Source: Streptomyces durocortorensis
GTDB lineage: Bacteria > Actinomycetota > Actinomycetes > Streptomycetales > Streptomycetaceae
Direction of reading: 5' to 3'
DNA length: 64,000 bases
Assembly (NCBI RefSeq): GCF_031760065.1
Contig: NZ_CP134500.1
Span: forward strand, 5,456,001-5,520,000
This document shows positions 10,337-20,696 of this stretch, in pieces. The position numbers and the translations under genes were made by a program. The first letter of the stretch is position 1. Each line of letters begins with the position of its first letter. Under the pieces are notes generated by a model, which was not told where the DNA came from, searched no databases, and worked only from the letters and a program-made list of their open reading frames with translations.

Positions 10337-12270
10337 CGGGCACTGCCCTCCTCGGCGGGAACCTGCTGGGCGGGGGCGCTCCCCGGTTCTGCGGGGGCAC
10401 GCTGACCAGGCGCGGGCCCGCGCGGACGCCGGGCCCGGGCCGCACCGGCGGCCCGGGTGTCCTCGCCCCGGCCCGCCGCATCCCCCGCGCCGCCCGGTTC
10501 CGCGCCCGACATCAGCCAGGCGTACTCCGCGTTGCCGCGCAGCAGCTCCTGATGGGTGCCGACCGCGGCTATCCGGCCCCCGGACAGCAGCGCCACCCGG
10601 TCCGCCAGCATCACCGTGGACGGGCGGTGCGCCACGACCACCGCGGTCGTCCGCTCCAGGACTCGCCGCAGCGCCGCCTCCACCAGCGTCTCCGTGTGCA
10701 CGTCCAGCGCGGAGAGCGGGTCGTCCAGGACCAGGAAACGCGGCTCGCCGACCACCGCGCGGGCCAGGGCGAGGCGCTGGCGCTGGCCGCCGGAGAGGCT
10801 CAGGCCCTGCTCGCCGACCTCCGTGTCCAGGCCCAGCGGCAGGTCGTGCACGAAGTCCGCCTGCGCCACCGAGAGCGCCCGGCGCACCTGCTCCTCGTCC
10901 GCGCCGGCCGCACCCATCCGGACGTTCTCGCCGACCGTGGCGGAGAACAGCGTCGGCTCCTCGAAGGCCACCGACACCAGCTCCCGCAGCCGCGAGCGTT
11001 CCATCGTGGCGATGTCCTCGCCGTCCAGCGTGATCCGCCCGCCGGTCACCTCGTACAGCCGGGGCACCAGCGCGGTGAGGGTCGTCTTGCCGGAGCCCGT
11101 ACCGCCCACCAGGGCCATCGTCTCGCCGGGCCGCACCTGGAGGTCGATCCGGGCGAGCACGGGCGGGGATTCGGGATCCGCGTCCGGGTAGCGGAACTCG
11201 ACGCCCTCGAAGACCAGCCCGGGGGCGGTCGGTCGCGCGTCGTCCCGGGCGGCGACGGCCCCGGGCTCCTCCGCCACGTCCATCACCTCGAAGTACCGGT
11301 CCGTCGCGGTCGCCGACTCCTGGCTCATCGCCAGCAGGAAGCCGATCGACTCCACCGGCCAGCGCAGCGCGAGCGCCGTCGAGAGGAACGCCACCAGCGT
11401 GCCCGCCGACAGCGAGCCGTCCGCCACCTGGATCGTGCCGAGCACCAGCGCCGCCCCGATCGCCAGCTCCGGGATGGCGGTGATCAGCGCCCAGATCCCG
11501 GCGAGCAGCCGCGCCTTGCCCAGCTCCGTGGTGCGCAGCCGATGCGACAGCGCCCGGAACGCGCGCGCCTGGCTGCGATGGCGGCCGAAGCCCTTGACGA
11601 TGCGGATGCCGAGCACGCTCTCCTCGACGACCGTGGTGAGGTCGCCGACCTGGTCCTGGGCGCGGCGCGCGACCACCGAGTACTTCGTCTCGAACAGCGA
11701 GCACAGGATCATCAGCGGTACGGCGGGCGCCAGCAGCACCAGGCCCAGCGTCCAGTCCTGGGCGAACAGCAGGACGAAGCCGACCAGGATCGTCGTCGCG
11801 TTGACGAGCAGGAAGGTCAGCGGGAACGCCAGGAACATCCGCAGCAGCATCAGGTCCGTGGTCCCGCGCGACAGCAACTGCCCCGAGGCCCAGCGGTCGT
11901 GGAAGGCGACCGGCAGCCGTTGCAGATGCCGGAAGAGATCCGCCCGCATCGACGCCTCGACCGCGGCCAGCGGACGCGCCACGAGCCACCGCCGGAACCC
12001 GAACAGCAGCGCCTCCGCGATACCGAGCAGCAGCAGATACAGCGCCCCCAGCCACACCCCGCCCGGATCGCGGTCGGCCACCGGACCGTCCACCATCCAC
12101 TTCAGGACCAGCGGGATCACCAGCCCCAGACAGGACGCCAGGATCGCCACGAAAGCGGCGGTGAACAGGCGTACCCGCACGGGTCGGACATAGGGCCACA
12201 GGCGCAGGAGGGAGCGCACGGCGGACCGTTCCGTGTGCTCTGCAGGCTTTTCGGGCATCAGGGCCGACAC
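10333..12270 (-). CDS. ABC transporter, fused membrane/ATPase half-exporter (first subunit)
   Basis: This is a 645-aa half-exporter. The membrane domain occupies about residues 30-320 and the ATPase about 355-590, followed by a disordered Ala/Gly/Pro/Arg tail. The Walker A motif is GGTGSGKTTLTALV, and the signature is the canonical LSLSGGQRQRLALARA. Walker B reads LVLDDPLSALD, with Asp where the catalytic Glu normally stands. That change, paired with the altered ISAGQ signature of the partner, marks one degenerate ATP site in a heterodimer. The GTG at 12270 was used; an ATG four codons on (MPEKPAEH) is an alternative, and neither has a strong Shine-Dalgarno sequence. It is the first gene of a two-gene operon. 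Confidence 0.9.
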   Translation of the reverse strand: MSALMPEKPAEHTERSAVRSLLRLWPYVRPVRVRLFTAAFVAILASCLGLVIPLVLKWMVDGPVADRDPGGVWLGALYLLLLGIAEALLFGFRRWLVARPLAAVEASMRADLFRHLQRLPVAFHDRWASGQLLSRGTTDLMLLRMFLAFPLTFLLVNATTILVGFVLLFAQDWTLGLVLLAPAVPLMILCSLFETKYSVVARRAQDQVGDLTTVVEESVLGIRIVKGFGRHRSQARAFRALSHRLRTTELGKARLLAGIWALITAIPELAIGAALVLGTIQVADGSLSAGTLVAFLSTALALRWPVESIGFLLAMSQESATATDRYFEVMDVAEEPGAVAARDDARPTAPGLVFEGVEFRYPDADPESPPVLARIDLQVRPGETMALVGGTGSGKTTLTALVPRLYEVTGGRITLDGEDIATMERSRLRELVSVAFEEPTLFSATVGENVRMGAAGADEEQVRRALSVAQADFVHDLPLGLDTEVGEQGLSLSGGQRQRLALARAVVGEPRFLVLDDPLSALDVHTETLVEAALRRVLERTTAVVVAHRPSTVMLADRVALLSGGRIAAVGTHQELLRGNAEYAWLMSGAEPGGAGDAAGRGEDTRAAGAARARRPRGPAPGQRAPAEPGSAPAQQVPAEEGSAR

Positions 12271-12312
12271 TACGTTTCACCACTGACATCGGTCCTGTGC
12301 TTTTCCGGTCCC

Positions 12313-12337
12313 GGCGCTCACAGGGGGCGCTCACAGG
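12313..12337. repeat. Direct repeat upstream of the ABC exporter operon
   Basis: GGCGCTCACAGG occurs at 12313-12324 and again at 12326-12337, a spacing of 13 bases, about 45 bases upstream of the exporter start. It could be a regulator site, or chance. The rest of 12271-12522, between the exporter and the glgX stop, shows nothing else I can support. Confidence 0.35.
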
Positions 12338-12522
12338 GGCCGTACCCCAGGTCAACCGATCGACTGATGTCACATCGAGCGCGACGGCGGATACCGCCCG
12401 CCCCCGCCCGCCGGAACCCTCAAGGGCACGGCGATCATCGAAGCCACGCACCCCCGCGGCCGAACCCGCGGCCTTCGCCGTCGGCTACGGCCGGGGCATC
12501 CTCGGCTGACTCCGCCTTCCGG

Positions 12523-14790
<2,268 letters not shown>

Positions 14791-14945
14791 CGTGTAGCCT
14801 CCCGCGGCTCGTAGGACGGGCACCGGAGAAGAGGCGCGCGGCGTCCCGGCCGCGCGGGCCCTTCGGGGTAGTCCTCCCCTCTGTTCTGCCCACCAGCGGC
14901 CCCGCACTCACGTTTCCCCCGACCGGCCCTGGTCGTTGGGGGAGC

Positions 14946-16187
14946 GTGAACCACACAGCGAAGAGCGCACGGCCCGGCTCGGCCGCCGTGCTGACGTGGG
15001 CAGGACTGCTGACCGTGCTGGCCCTCCTGACCGGCTGCACCGACACCCGGGAGGCCCTGCTCAACGGCAAGGCGCGGTCACCCGGCGACGCGATCAGCAT
15101 CTTCCCCGAGGACGGCGCGAAGGATGTCGACGAGGAGACCCGGATCGCGGTGAAGGTCCCCGACGGGCGGCTGGAGAGCGTGAAGGTGATGCGGATCGAG
15201 GACGCGCAGCAGCAGACGGTGGCCGGGCGCATCGCCGAGGACGGGCGCTCCTGGGCCCCCGAACCCCGGGTGGCCCGGCTCGCCCTCGCCGCGAAGTACA
15301 GCATCGACGCGGTCGCCGTGGACGGTGCGGGCCGCCGTTCGGCCCGGCACGCCACGTTCACCACGCTGGTCCCCGAACACCGCTTCATCGGCTACTTCAA
15401 ACCGGAGAACCGGTCCACCGTCGGCACCGGCATGATCGTCTCCTTCTCCTTCAACCGGCCGGTCGCCGACCGGGCGGCGGTGGAGAGGGCCATCCGGGTG
15501 ACGTCCGATCCGGCGGTGGAGGTCGCGGGCCACTGGTTCGGAAAGGACCGGCTGGACTTCCGGCCGAAGGCGTACTGGAAACCCGGCACCGAGGTCACCG
15601 TCGACATCGGGCTGCGGGATGTCGAGGGCGCCCCGGGGGTCTACGGCAGCCAGGACAAGACGGTCGTCTTCACGGTCGGCCGCTCCCAGGTCTCCCGGGT
15701 CGACGCCGAGGCCAAGACCATGGAGGTCCGCCGGGACGGAGAGCTGCTCAGCACGGTCCCGATCACCGCGGGCGCCCCGAAGACGACCACGTACAACGGG
15801 AAGATGGTGGTCACCGAGATGCACGAGGTGACCCGGATGAACGGGGCGACCGTCGGCTTCACGGACAAGAAGGGCAAGGGCGAGTACGACATCAAGGACG
15901 TCCCGCACGCGATCCGGCTCACCACGTCCGGCACCTTCCTGCACGGGAACTACTGGGCCGACGAGGACGTCTTCGGTGAGGAGAACGTCAGCCACGGCTG
16001 CATCGGGCTGCGGGACGCGAAGGGCGGCAGCGGTGCCACCCCGGGCGGGTGGTTCTTCGACCGGACCCTCATCGGTGATGTCGTCGAGGTGGTCAACTCG
16101 AAGGACAAGAAGGTCGCACCGGACAACGGGCTCGGTGGCTGGAACATGGGCTGGAAGAAGTGGAAGGCCGGCTCCGCGCTGCGGTGA
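14946..16187 (+). CDS. L,D-transpeptidase lipoprotein (first of a tandem pair)
   Basis: This is a 413-aa lipoprotein that should form 3-3 cross-links in peptidoglycan outside the membrane. The signal peptide ends in the lipobox LLTGC with Cys 31. Two Ig-like domains follow (about residues 45-150 and 150-250). The catalytic YkuD domain has HGNYW and the motif SHGCIGLRD, with nucleophile Cys at about 352. The GTG start at 14946 directly follows GGGGGAG. The next gene encodes the same architecture with strong similarity, so the pair arose by duplication. The architecture matches actinobacterial Ldt proteins such as LdtMt2. Its role relative to the second copy cannot be told from the sequence. 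Confidence 0.9.
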   Translation: MNHTAKSARPGSAAVLTWAGLLTVLALLTGCTDTREALLNGKARSPGDAISIFPEDGAKDVDEETRIAVKVPDGRLESVKVMRIEDAQQQTVAGRIAEDGRSWAPEPRVARLALAAKYSIDAVAVDGAGRRSARHATFTTLVPEHRFIGYFKPENRSTVGTGMIVSFSFNRPVADRAAVERAIRVTSDPAVEVAGHWFGKDRLDFRPKAYWKPGTEVTVDIGLRDVEGAPGVYGSQDKTVVFTVGRSQVSRVDAEAKTMEVRRDGELLSTVPITAGAPKTTTYNGKMVVTEMHEVTRMNGATVGFTDKKGKGEYDIKDVPHAIRLTTSGTFLHGNYWADEDVFGEENVSHGCIGLRDAKGGSGATPGGWFFDRTLIGDVVEVVNSKDKKVAPDNGLGGWNMGWKKWKAGSALR

Positions 16188-16379
16188 GGCTCCCGGCCCC
16201 GGCCCGCCCTGGCAGCCCGCGCCACTTGCACAGCTCCCCGGACGACTTGGGACCGAACGGTGACATTCCGGGGGAGTCCACCCCGCTCGCGATGTGATTA
16301 TCTTGCGGCGGCGCGCATATGCAGCGCGCGGGGGTGCGGGCCATGGCGGGGCCAGGCCGTGCGAGGGGAGACGACCACA

Positions 16380-17624
16380 GTGAACGGGCAGCCGATATCG
16401 GGGGCATCGGCCGGGGCGAGCGGGAAGCGGCGCGGCGGACCGGGGCTGTCGGCCCTGGTTCTGGGAGCACTGCTGTTGCTGGTGACGGCGTGCGGCGGAG
16501 GTGCCGGCGCGGAGGAGAAGAAGGCGCCGGCCGGCGGGACGAAGACCGAGGACACGAGCGCCTCGCAGGCGGTGGTGACCATCGCGCCGAAGGACGGCGC
16601 GGATTCCGTGGCGACCAGCGGCGCACTGAAGATCAGCGCCGCGCAGGGCAAGCTGACCACGGTGAAGGTCGCCGACCCCGAGGGCAACGAGGTCGAGGGT
16701 GCGATCGCGGCCGACGGCGCGAGCTGGACGCCCGAGCGGCACCTCGCCGCCTCCACCAAGTACACGGTGCACGCGGTCGCCAAGGACGCCAAGGGCCGTG
16801 AATCGGCGAAGGACACCACCTTCACCACGCTGGTGCCGGCGAACACCTTCATCGGGCACTACACGCCGGAGGACGGTTCCACCGTCGGCGTCGGCATGCC
16901 GGTCTCCATCAACTTCACCCGGGGCATCACCGACCCGGACGCGGTGGAGAAGGGCATCAAGGTGACGGCCGAACCGGCCGTCGAGATCGAGGGCCACTGG
17001 TTCGGCAACGACCGCCTCGACTTCCGGCCGGAGAAGTACTGGGCGGCGGGCACCAAGGTGACCGTCGAGCTCAACCTCGACGGCGTCGAGGGACGGCCGG
17101 GCGTCTACGGCAAGCAGGCCAAGACCGTGAAGTTCACCATCGGCCGCAGCCAGGTCTCCACCGTCGACGCGAGCACGAAGCGGATGAAGGTCGTCCGTGA
17201 CGGCAAGGAGATCAAGGACATCCCGATCTCCGCGGGCGCCCCGGCGACGACCACGTACAACGGGCAGATGGTCATCAGCGAGAAGCTGAAGGTGACCCGG
17301 ATGAACGGCGACACCGTCGGCTTCGGCGGCGAGTACGACATCAAGGACGTGCCGCACGCGATGCGGCTGTCCACCTCGGGCACCTTCCTGCACGGCAACT
17401 ACTGGGGCGCCTCGTCCATCTTCGGCAACACCAACACCAGTCACGGCTGCGTGGGTCTGCGCGATGTGCGCGGCGGCTACGACAACCAGACCCCGGCGGC
17501 CTGGTTCTACAACAGGTCGATGATCGGTGACGTGGTCGTCGTGAAGAACTCCAAGGACAAGCAGATCCAGCCCGACAACGGCCTCAACGGCTGGAACATG
17601 GACTGGGAGGAGTGGAAGAAGTAG
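16380..17624 (+). CDS. L,D-transpeptidase lipoprotein (second of a tandem pair)
   Basis: This is a 414-aa paralogue of the preceding gene. I chose the GTG at 16380 (MNGQPISGASAGASGKRRGG), with GAGGGGAG upstream, rather than the open frame from 16260. That start places a signal peptide with lipobox LVTAC (Cys 38) correctly. Two Ig-like domains are followed by a YkuD domain with HGNYWG and SHGCVGLRD; the nucleophile Cys is at about 357. The acidic linker after the lipobox (AEEKKAPAGGTKTED) is typical of surface lipoproteins. About 190 bases separate it from the first copy, so it may have its own promoter. A clear hairpin terminator follows. Confidence 0.9.
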   Translation: MNGQPISGASAGASGKRRGGPGLSALVLGALLLLVTACGGGAGAEEKKAPAGGTKTEDTSASQAVVTIAPKDGADSVATSGALKISAAQGKLTTVKVADPEGNEVEGAIAADGASWTPERHLAASTKYTVHAVAKDAKGRESAKDTTFTTLVPANTFIGHYTPEDGSTVGVGMPVSINFTRGITDPDAVEKGIKVTAEPAVEIEGHWFGNDRLDFRPEKYWAAGTKVTVELNLDGVEGRPGVYGKQAKTVKFTIGRSQVSTVDASTKRMKVVRDGKEIKDIPISAGAPATTTYNGQMVISEKLKVTRMNGDTVGFGGEYDIKDVPHAMRLSTSGTFLHGNYWGASSIFGNTNTSHGCVGLRDVRGGYDNQTPAAWFYNRSMIGDVVVVKNSKDKQIQPDNGLNGWNMDWEEWKK

Positions 17625-17656
17625 CCCTTCTACCTCCCCACGCCTCGCGCGCGTGA

Positions 17657-17693
17657 GCGGGCCCGGTGCTGTGACCAACGGCACCGGGCCCGC
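17657..17693 (+). terminator. Hairpin terminator after the second L,D-transpeptidase
   Basis: The arm GCGGGCCCGGTGC (17657-17669) pairs perfectly with GCACCGGGCCCGC (17681-17693) across an 11-base loop. It lies 33 bases after the stop codon. Confidence 0.75.
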
Positions 17694-17705
17694 CCGCGTT
17701 AGCAC

Positions 17706-17711
17706 TGGTTA
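17706..17711 (+). promoter_or_regulatory. Candidate -10 box for a leaderless transcript (TAACCT approx.)
   Basis: The sequence TTAACCTGCCTCC runs directly into the ATG of the enoyl-CoA hydratase gene. TAACCT fits TANNNT about 7 bases before the ATG, and there is no Shine-Dalgarno sequence. Both features suggest that transcription starts at the ATG. Position is approximate by a base or two. Confidence 0.4.
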
Positions 17712-17721
17712 ACCTGCCTCC

Positions 17722-18489
17722 ATGACTGTGAGCCTCGAAGTACGTGACAACGTCGGCACGATCCGGCTGGACCGGCCGCCGATGAACGCTCTGGACGTGG
17801 CGGTCCAGGACCGGCTGCGGGAGCTGGCCGAGGAGGCCACCCGGCGCGATGACGTGCGCACCGTGATCCTCTACGGCGGCGAGAAGGTGTTCGCGGCGGG
17901 CGCGGACATCAAGGAGATGCAGGCGATGGACCACACGGCGATGGTCCTGCGGTCCAAGGGCCTCCAGGACGCGTTCACCGCCGTCGCCCGCATCCCCAAG
18001 CCGGTCGTCGCCGCCGTCACCGGATACGCGCTCGGCGGCGGCTGTGAACTGGCGCTCTGCGCCGACTTCCGGATCGCCGCGGACAACGCCAAGCTGGGCC
18101 AGCCGGAGATCCTCCTCGGACTGATCCCGGGTGCGGGCGGCACCCAGCGCCTCGCCCGGCTGATCGGCCCCTCCCGGGCCAAGGACCTCATCTTCACCGG
18201 CCGCATGGTCAGGGCGGAGGAGGCCCTGACGCTCGGTCTGGTGGACCGGGTGGTGCCCGCCGCCGAGGTCTACGAGCAGGCGCACGCCTGGGCGGCCCAG
18301 CTGGCGAAGGGACCCGCGCTGGCGCTGCGCGCGGCCAAGGAGTCGGTGGACGCCGGACTGGAGACGGACCTCGATACCGGGCTCACCATCGAGCGGAACT
18401 GGTTCGCCGGACTCTTCGCGACCGAGGACCGCGAGCGGGGCATGCGCAGCTTCGTCGAGGAGGGGCCGGGCAAGGCCACCTTCCTCTGA
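17722..18489 (+). CDS. Enoyl-CoA hydratase/isomerase family protein
   Basis: This 255-aa crotonase-fold protein should hydrate or isomerise an enoyl-CoA thioester in the cytoplasm. The CoA-binding and oxyanion-hole segments are visible as FAAGADIKEMQAM and YALGGGCELALCADFRIA. The catalytic region follows as GLIPGAGGTQRLARLIG. The length is usual for a monofunctional family member. The ATG at 17722 has no Shine-Dalgarno sequence and may be read from a leaderless transcript. The gene stands alone between a terminator and an ATP-binding regulator gene, so context does not tell the substrate. Confidence 0.88.
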   Translation: MTVSLEVRDNVGTIRLDRPPMNALDVAVQDRLRELAEEATRRDDVRTVILYGGEKVFAAGADIKEMQAMDHTAMVLRSKGLQDAFTAVARIPKPVVAAVTGYALGGGCELALCADFRIAADNAKLGQPEILLGLIPGAGGTQRLARLIGPSRAKDLIFTGRMVRAEEALTLGLVDRVVPAAEVYEQAHAWAAQLAKGPALALRAAKESVDAGLETDLDTGLTIERNWFAGLFATEDRERGMRSFVEEGPGKATFL

Positions 18490-18740
18490 CCGTTGGTCGG
18501 AACGGGGGGTCGTGGCGGGGGTTCATCCGTGCGAGCGGATTATCCGGGCCTTAAGGCAACCTTAAGGCCCGGTGCCCCCCTCGGTGTGGCAACCCTCGCG
18601 GTGCGGGGCATCGCCCCAGCTCACCGGGGCTCTTCGAAGCGCTGTCCTGCCATTGGCATATGTCAAAAGCCTCCCGCGGAATGATTCGTTCCGGGGGGCG
18701 GATTCCTCCGGAACGGCCCCGGACGCCGATGTGTGCGGCC

Positions 18741-19256
18741 ATGATGGTGGACATGGCGGGCCTGGAGGGTGTGGATCAGCCGCGACCGCGCAGCAGCGCG
18801 ACGGCGGCACGCTGGACGTCGACCACGGATGACGAACAGGCGTTCAAGGCGCTGGAGTTGTTCGGAAATCCGACCGAGGGGGAAGTGCGGCTGCCGTCAC
18901 GCCCGGAGTCGGCGGCGACGGCGCGGCGGCTCACCTCCTGCGTGGTGCTCCGGCAGTGGGCGCTCTCGCCGCAGACCGCCGAGTACGCGGTGCTGCTCGT
19001 CTCCGAACTCGTCGGCAACGCGGTGCGGCACACCGGGGCCCGCGTCTTCGGGTTACGCATGGTGCGCCGCCGGGGCTGGATTCGCGTCGAGGTGCGTGAC
19101 CCCTCGCGCGGGCTGCCGTGCCTGATGCCGGTGCGCGAGATGGACATCAGCGGCCGGGGCCTCTTCCTCGTCGACAAGCTCTCCGACCGGTGGGGAGTGG
19201 ACCTGCTGCCGCGCGGCAAGACCACCTGGTTCGAGATGCGGATCTCCGACCGCTGA
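18741..19256 (+). CDS. ATP-binding regulatory protein (HATPase_c_2, anti-sigma-factor-like)
   Basis: This is a single GHKL ATPase domain of about 171 aa, of the kind used as serine kinase/anti-sigma regulators in Streptomyces. The N box is visible in LVSELVGNAVRHTGARVFGL, and the G box in EMDISGRGLFLVDKLSDRWG. No sensor or phospho-acceptor domain is present. The start is uncertain. The frame is open from 18660, but codon use before about 18740 is poor, so I used the ATG at 18741 (MMVDMAGLEGVDQPRPR), although no start has a clear Shine-Dalgarno sequence. Its partner sigma or anti-anti-sigma factor is not in the window. Confidence 0.82.
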   Translation: MMVDMAGLEGVDQPRPRSSATAARWTSTTDDEQAFKALELFGNPTEGEVRLPSRPESAATARRLTSCVVLRQWALSPQTAEYAVLLVSELVGNAVRHTGARVFGLRMVRRRGWIRVEVRDPSRGLPCLMPVREMDISGRGLFLVDKLSDRWGVDLLPRGKTTWFEMRISDR

Positions 19257-19342
19257 CCGCCGCGGCGCCCTCACGGGGCGGACCCCGTACGCGGAAGCCC
19301 CCGGTGCGCGGAAGCGCCCGGCGTGCAGGGGCTGCTGGTACG

Positions 19343-19387
19343 CAGAAGCCCCCGGTCGGCCGTGGTGCGGCGCTGCGGGGGCTTCTG
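19343..19387 (+). terminator. Hairpin terminator after the ATP-binding protein gene
   Basis: CAGAAGCCCCCG (19343-19354) pairs perfectly with CGGGGGCTTCTG (19376-19387) across a 21-base loop. A related GGAAGCCCCCGG element lies about 55 bases upstream. Confidence 0.65.
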
Positions 19388-19464
19388 TGGGGGGCCGCGA
19401 AATGGGGGGGTGTGTTCACGGCCGCTTATGACGACCTGGGCCCGGGTCAATGGGGGTCGTGGCA

Positions 19465-19680
19465 CCGACTATGGCAGACGGGTGACCCCGGTGCCAAAGC
19501 TGCTTTTCGGGTGATTCTCGGACCAATCGGTCATTCAGAACATGAATCGCAGGTGTGCTCGGTCACTCGCCTGGCATTCCATGCATTCTTATGGTGGTGC
19601 TTGAATGATTCATAGATCATTTGGGTAATCAGTCAATCGTTATATTTCGCCCTCTCCGCCTCTACTGTGTCCCGGGAAAC
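19465..19680. promoter_or_regulatory. AT-rich island with palindromes upstream of the deacetylase gene
   Basis: This stretch is far richer in A+T than its surroundings. It holds ATTCA(N5)TGAAT at 19533-19547, AATGAT(N6)ATCATT at 19604-19621 and TATATT at 19641-19646. It probably contains the promoter and operators of the gene starting at 19706. I see no gene in it. Confidence 0.4.
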
Positions 19681-19705
19681 TCCGTGGAACGCGAGGTGGT
19701 CGGGC

Positions 19706-20500
19706 ATGGACGGACACAGGGCGCCGGTGCGCCGCCGCGACGCGCTGGGTGCCGGGGTCGGGCTGCTCGCGGCCGCCGCCCTCACGGCGGGCTGCGCGGG
19801 TGGCGGCGGGGGCGGGGCGGCCGGTGCCGCCGGGGGGCCCGCCTCCTCACCCCCGTACGAGCCGTCGCCCGCCCCCGCCGCCCCGCGCCGCTTCCCCGGG
19901 CTGCCCGTTCAGATCGTCCACGGCCCCCGCAACCGGCCCCGCGTCGCCCTCACCTTCGACGGGCGGGGCGACCCGGAGCTGGCCCGCACCGCACTCGCCC
20001 GGATCGAACGGGCAGGGGCCCGCGTCACGGTCCTCGCCGTCGGCAGCTGGCTCGCCGAGCATCCCGGCATGGCCCGCCGCATCCTCGACGGCGGCCACGA
20101 GATCGGCAACCACACCGAGCACCACCTCGATCTCGCGGCCTTGGACGAGCGCGCGGCGTACGAGGAGATCACCACGTGCGCCCGGCGGCTGCGCCGCCTC
20201 ACCGGCTCCATCGGCACCTGGTTCCGCCCCTCGCCCACCCCGTACGCATCCCCGCGCGTCCAGCGCCTGGCCCAGCGGGCCGGCTACCCCCATGTCCTGG
20301 CCTGCGACGTGGAGTCGCTCGACCACGCGGCCACCGGGGTCGCCGCCGTCACCCGCAAGGTCGCGGGCGAGCTGCGGAACGGATCGGTGGTCGGGATGAG
20401 CCTCGGCCGCCCGGTCACCGTAGCCGCGCTGCCCCTGCTCCTCGCGGAGATCGGCCGCCGCGGACTGCACGCGGTGACCGCCACGGAACTGGTGAGCTGA
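19706..20500 (+). CDS. Polysaccharide deacetylase-like lipoprotein
   Basis: This is a 264-aa exported NodB-fold protein. I chose the ATG at 19706 (MDGHRAPVRRRDALGAG), preceded by GAGGTGG at seven bases. The N-terminus has an RRRDALGAG twin-arginine-like patch, a hydrophobic stretch and the lipobox LTAGC. A Gly- and Pro-rich linker precedes the catalytic domain at about residues 75-264. Motif 1 reads TFDGRGDPE instead of TFDDGP, so the second Asp, normally a metal ligand, is missing. Motif 2, HTEHH, keeps both metal His residues. The protein may use a different ligand or may not be a classical deacetylase. It stands alone after an AT-rich region. Confidence 0.8.
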   Translation: MDGHRAPVRRRDALGAGVGLLAAAALTAGCAGGGGGGAAGAAGGPASSPPYEPSPAPAAPRRFPGLPVQIVHGPRNRPRVALTFDGRGDPELARTALARIERAGARVTVLAVGSWLAEHPGMARRILDGGHEIGNHTEHHLDLAALDERAAYEEITTCARRLRRLTGSIGTWFRPSPTPYASPRVQRLAQRAGYPHVLACDVESLDHAATGVAAVTRKVAGELRNGSVVGMSLGRPVTVAALPLLLAEIGRRGLHAVTATELVS

Positions 20501-20616
20501 CCCCGCCGACACCCGCGCGGCCGACCCGCCCCCCCCGCGTGTGTGGCTGACCCGTCGACACCCGTGTGGCTGACCCGCCGCCTGCCGTGCGGCAGACCCG
20601 ACGACTGTCGCGCGGC
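20498..20616 (+). repeat. Five imperfect ~23-bp tandem repeats starting at the deacetylase stop codon
   Basis: Units lie at 20498-20521, 20522-20547, 20548-20570, 20571-20593 and 20594-20616. The core is (t/c/a)GACCCG(C/T)CG ... CGTG(C/T)GGC. The first unit contains the TGA stop codon. Units 3 to 5 are exactly 23 bases and drift in sequence. Unit 4 and its edge form the small hairpin CTGCCG-TG-CGGCAG. The period is not a multiple of three, so this is not coding repeat. Confidence 0.7.
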
Positions 20617-20696
20617 AGGAGCACGACGGCCCGGTCGGGCGACCTGCGTGGCATGCGCGGCTTGCTGTGTCTTTGTCCACCGGCGAGGATCGGGCC

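Noticed and set aside
10337..12451. Extension of the downstream ABC gene to 1330 codons
   Set aside because: The added part is a shadow frame of the upstream ABC gene. The ATG at 10336 with ATGA overlap is the natural start.
15078..17705. 875-codon minus-strand open frame opposite both L,D-transpeptidase genes
   Set aside because: Antisense artefact of high G+C. It has no plausible start or domain, and both opposite genes are clearly real.
18660..18740. Longer N-terminus of the ATP-binding protein from ATG 18660
   Set aside because: Codon use is unlike the rest of the gene and no ribosome site is present. I kept the later start but with low certainty.
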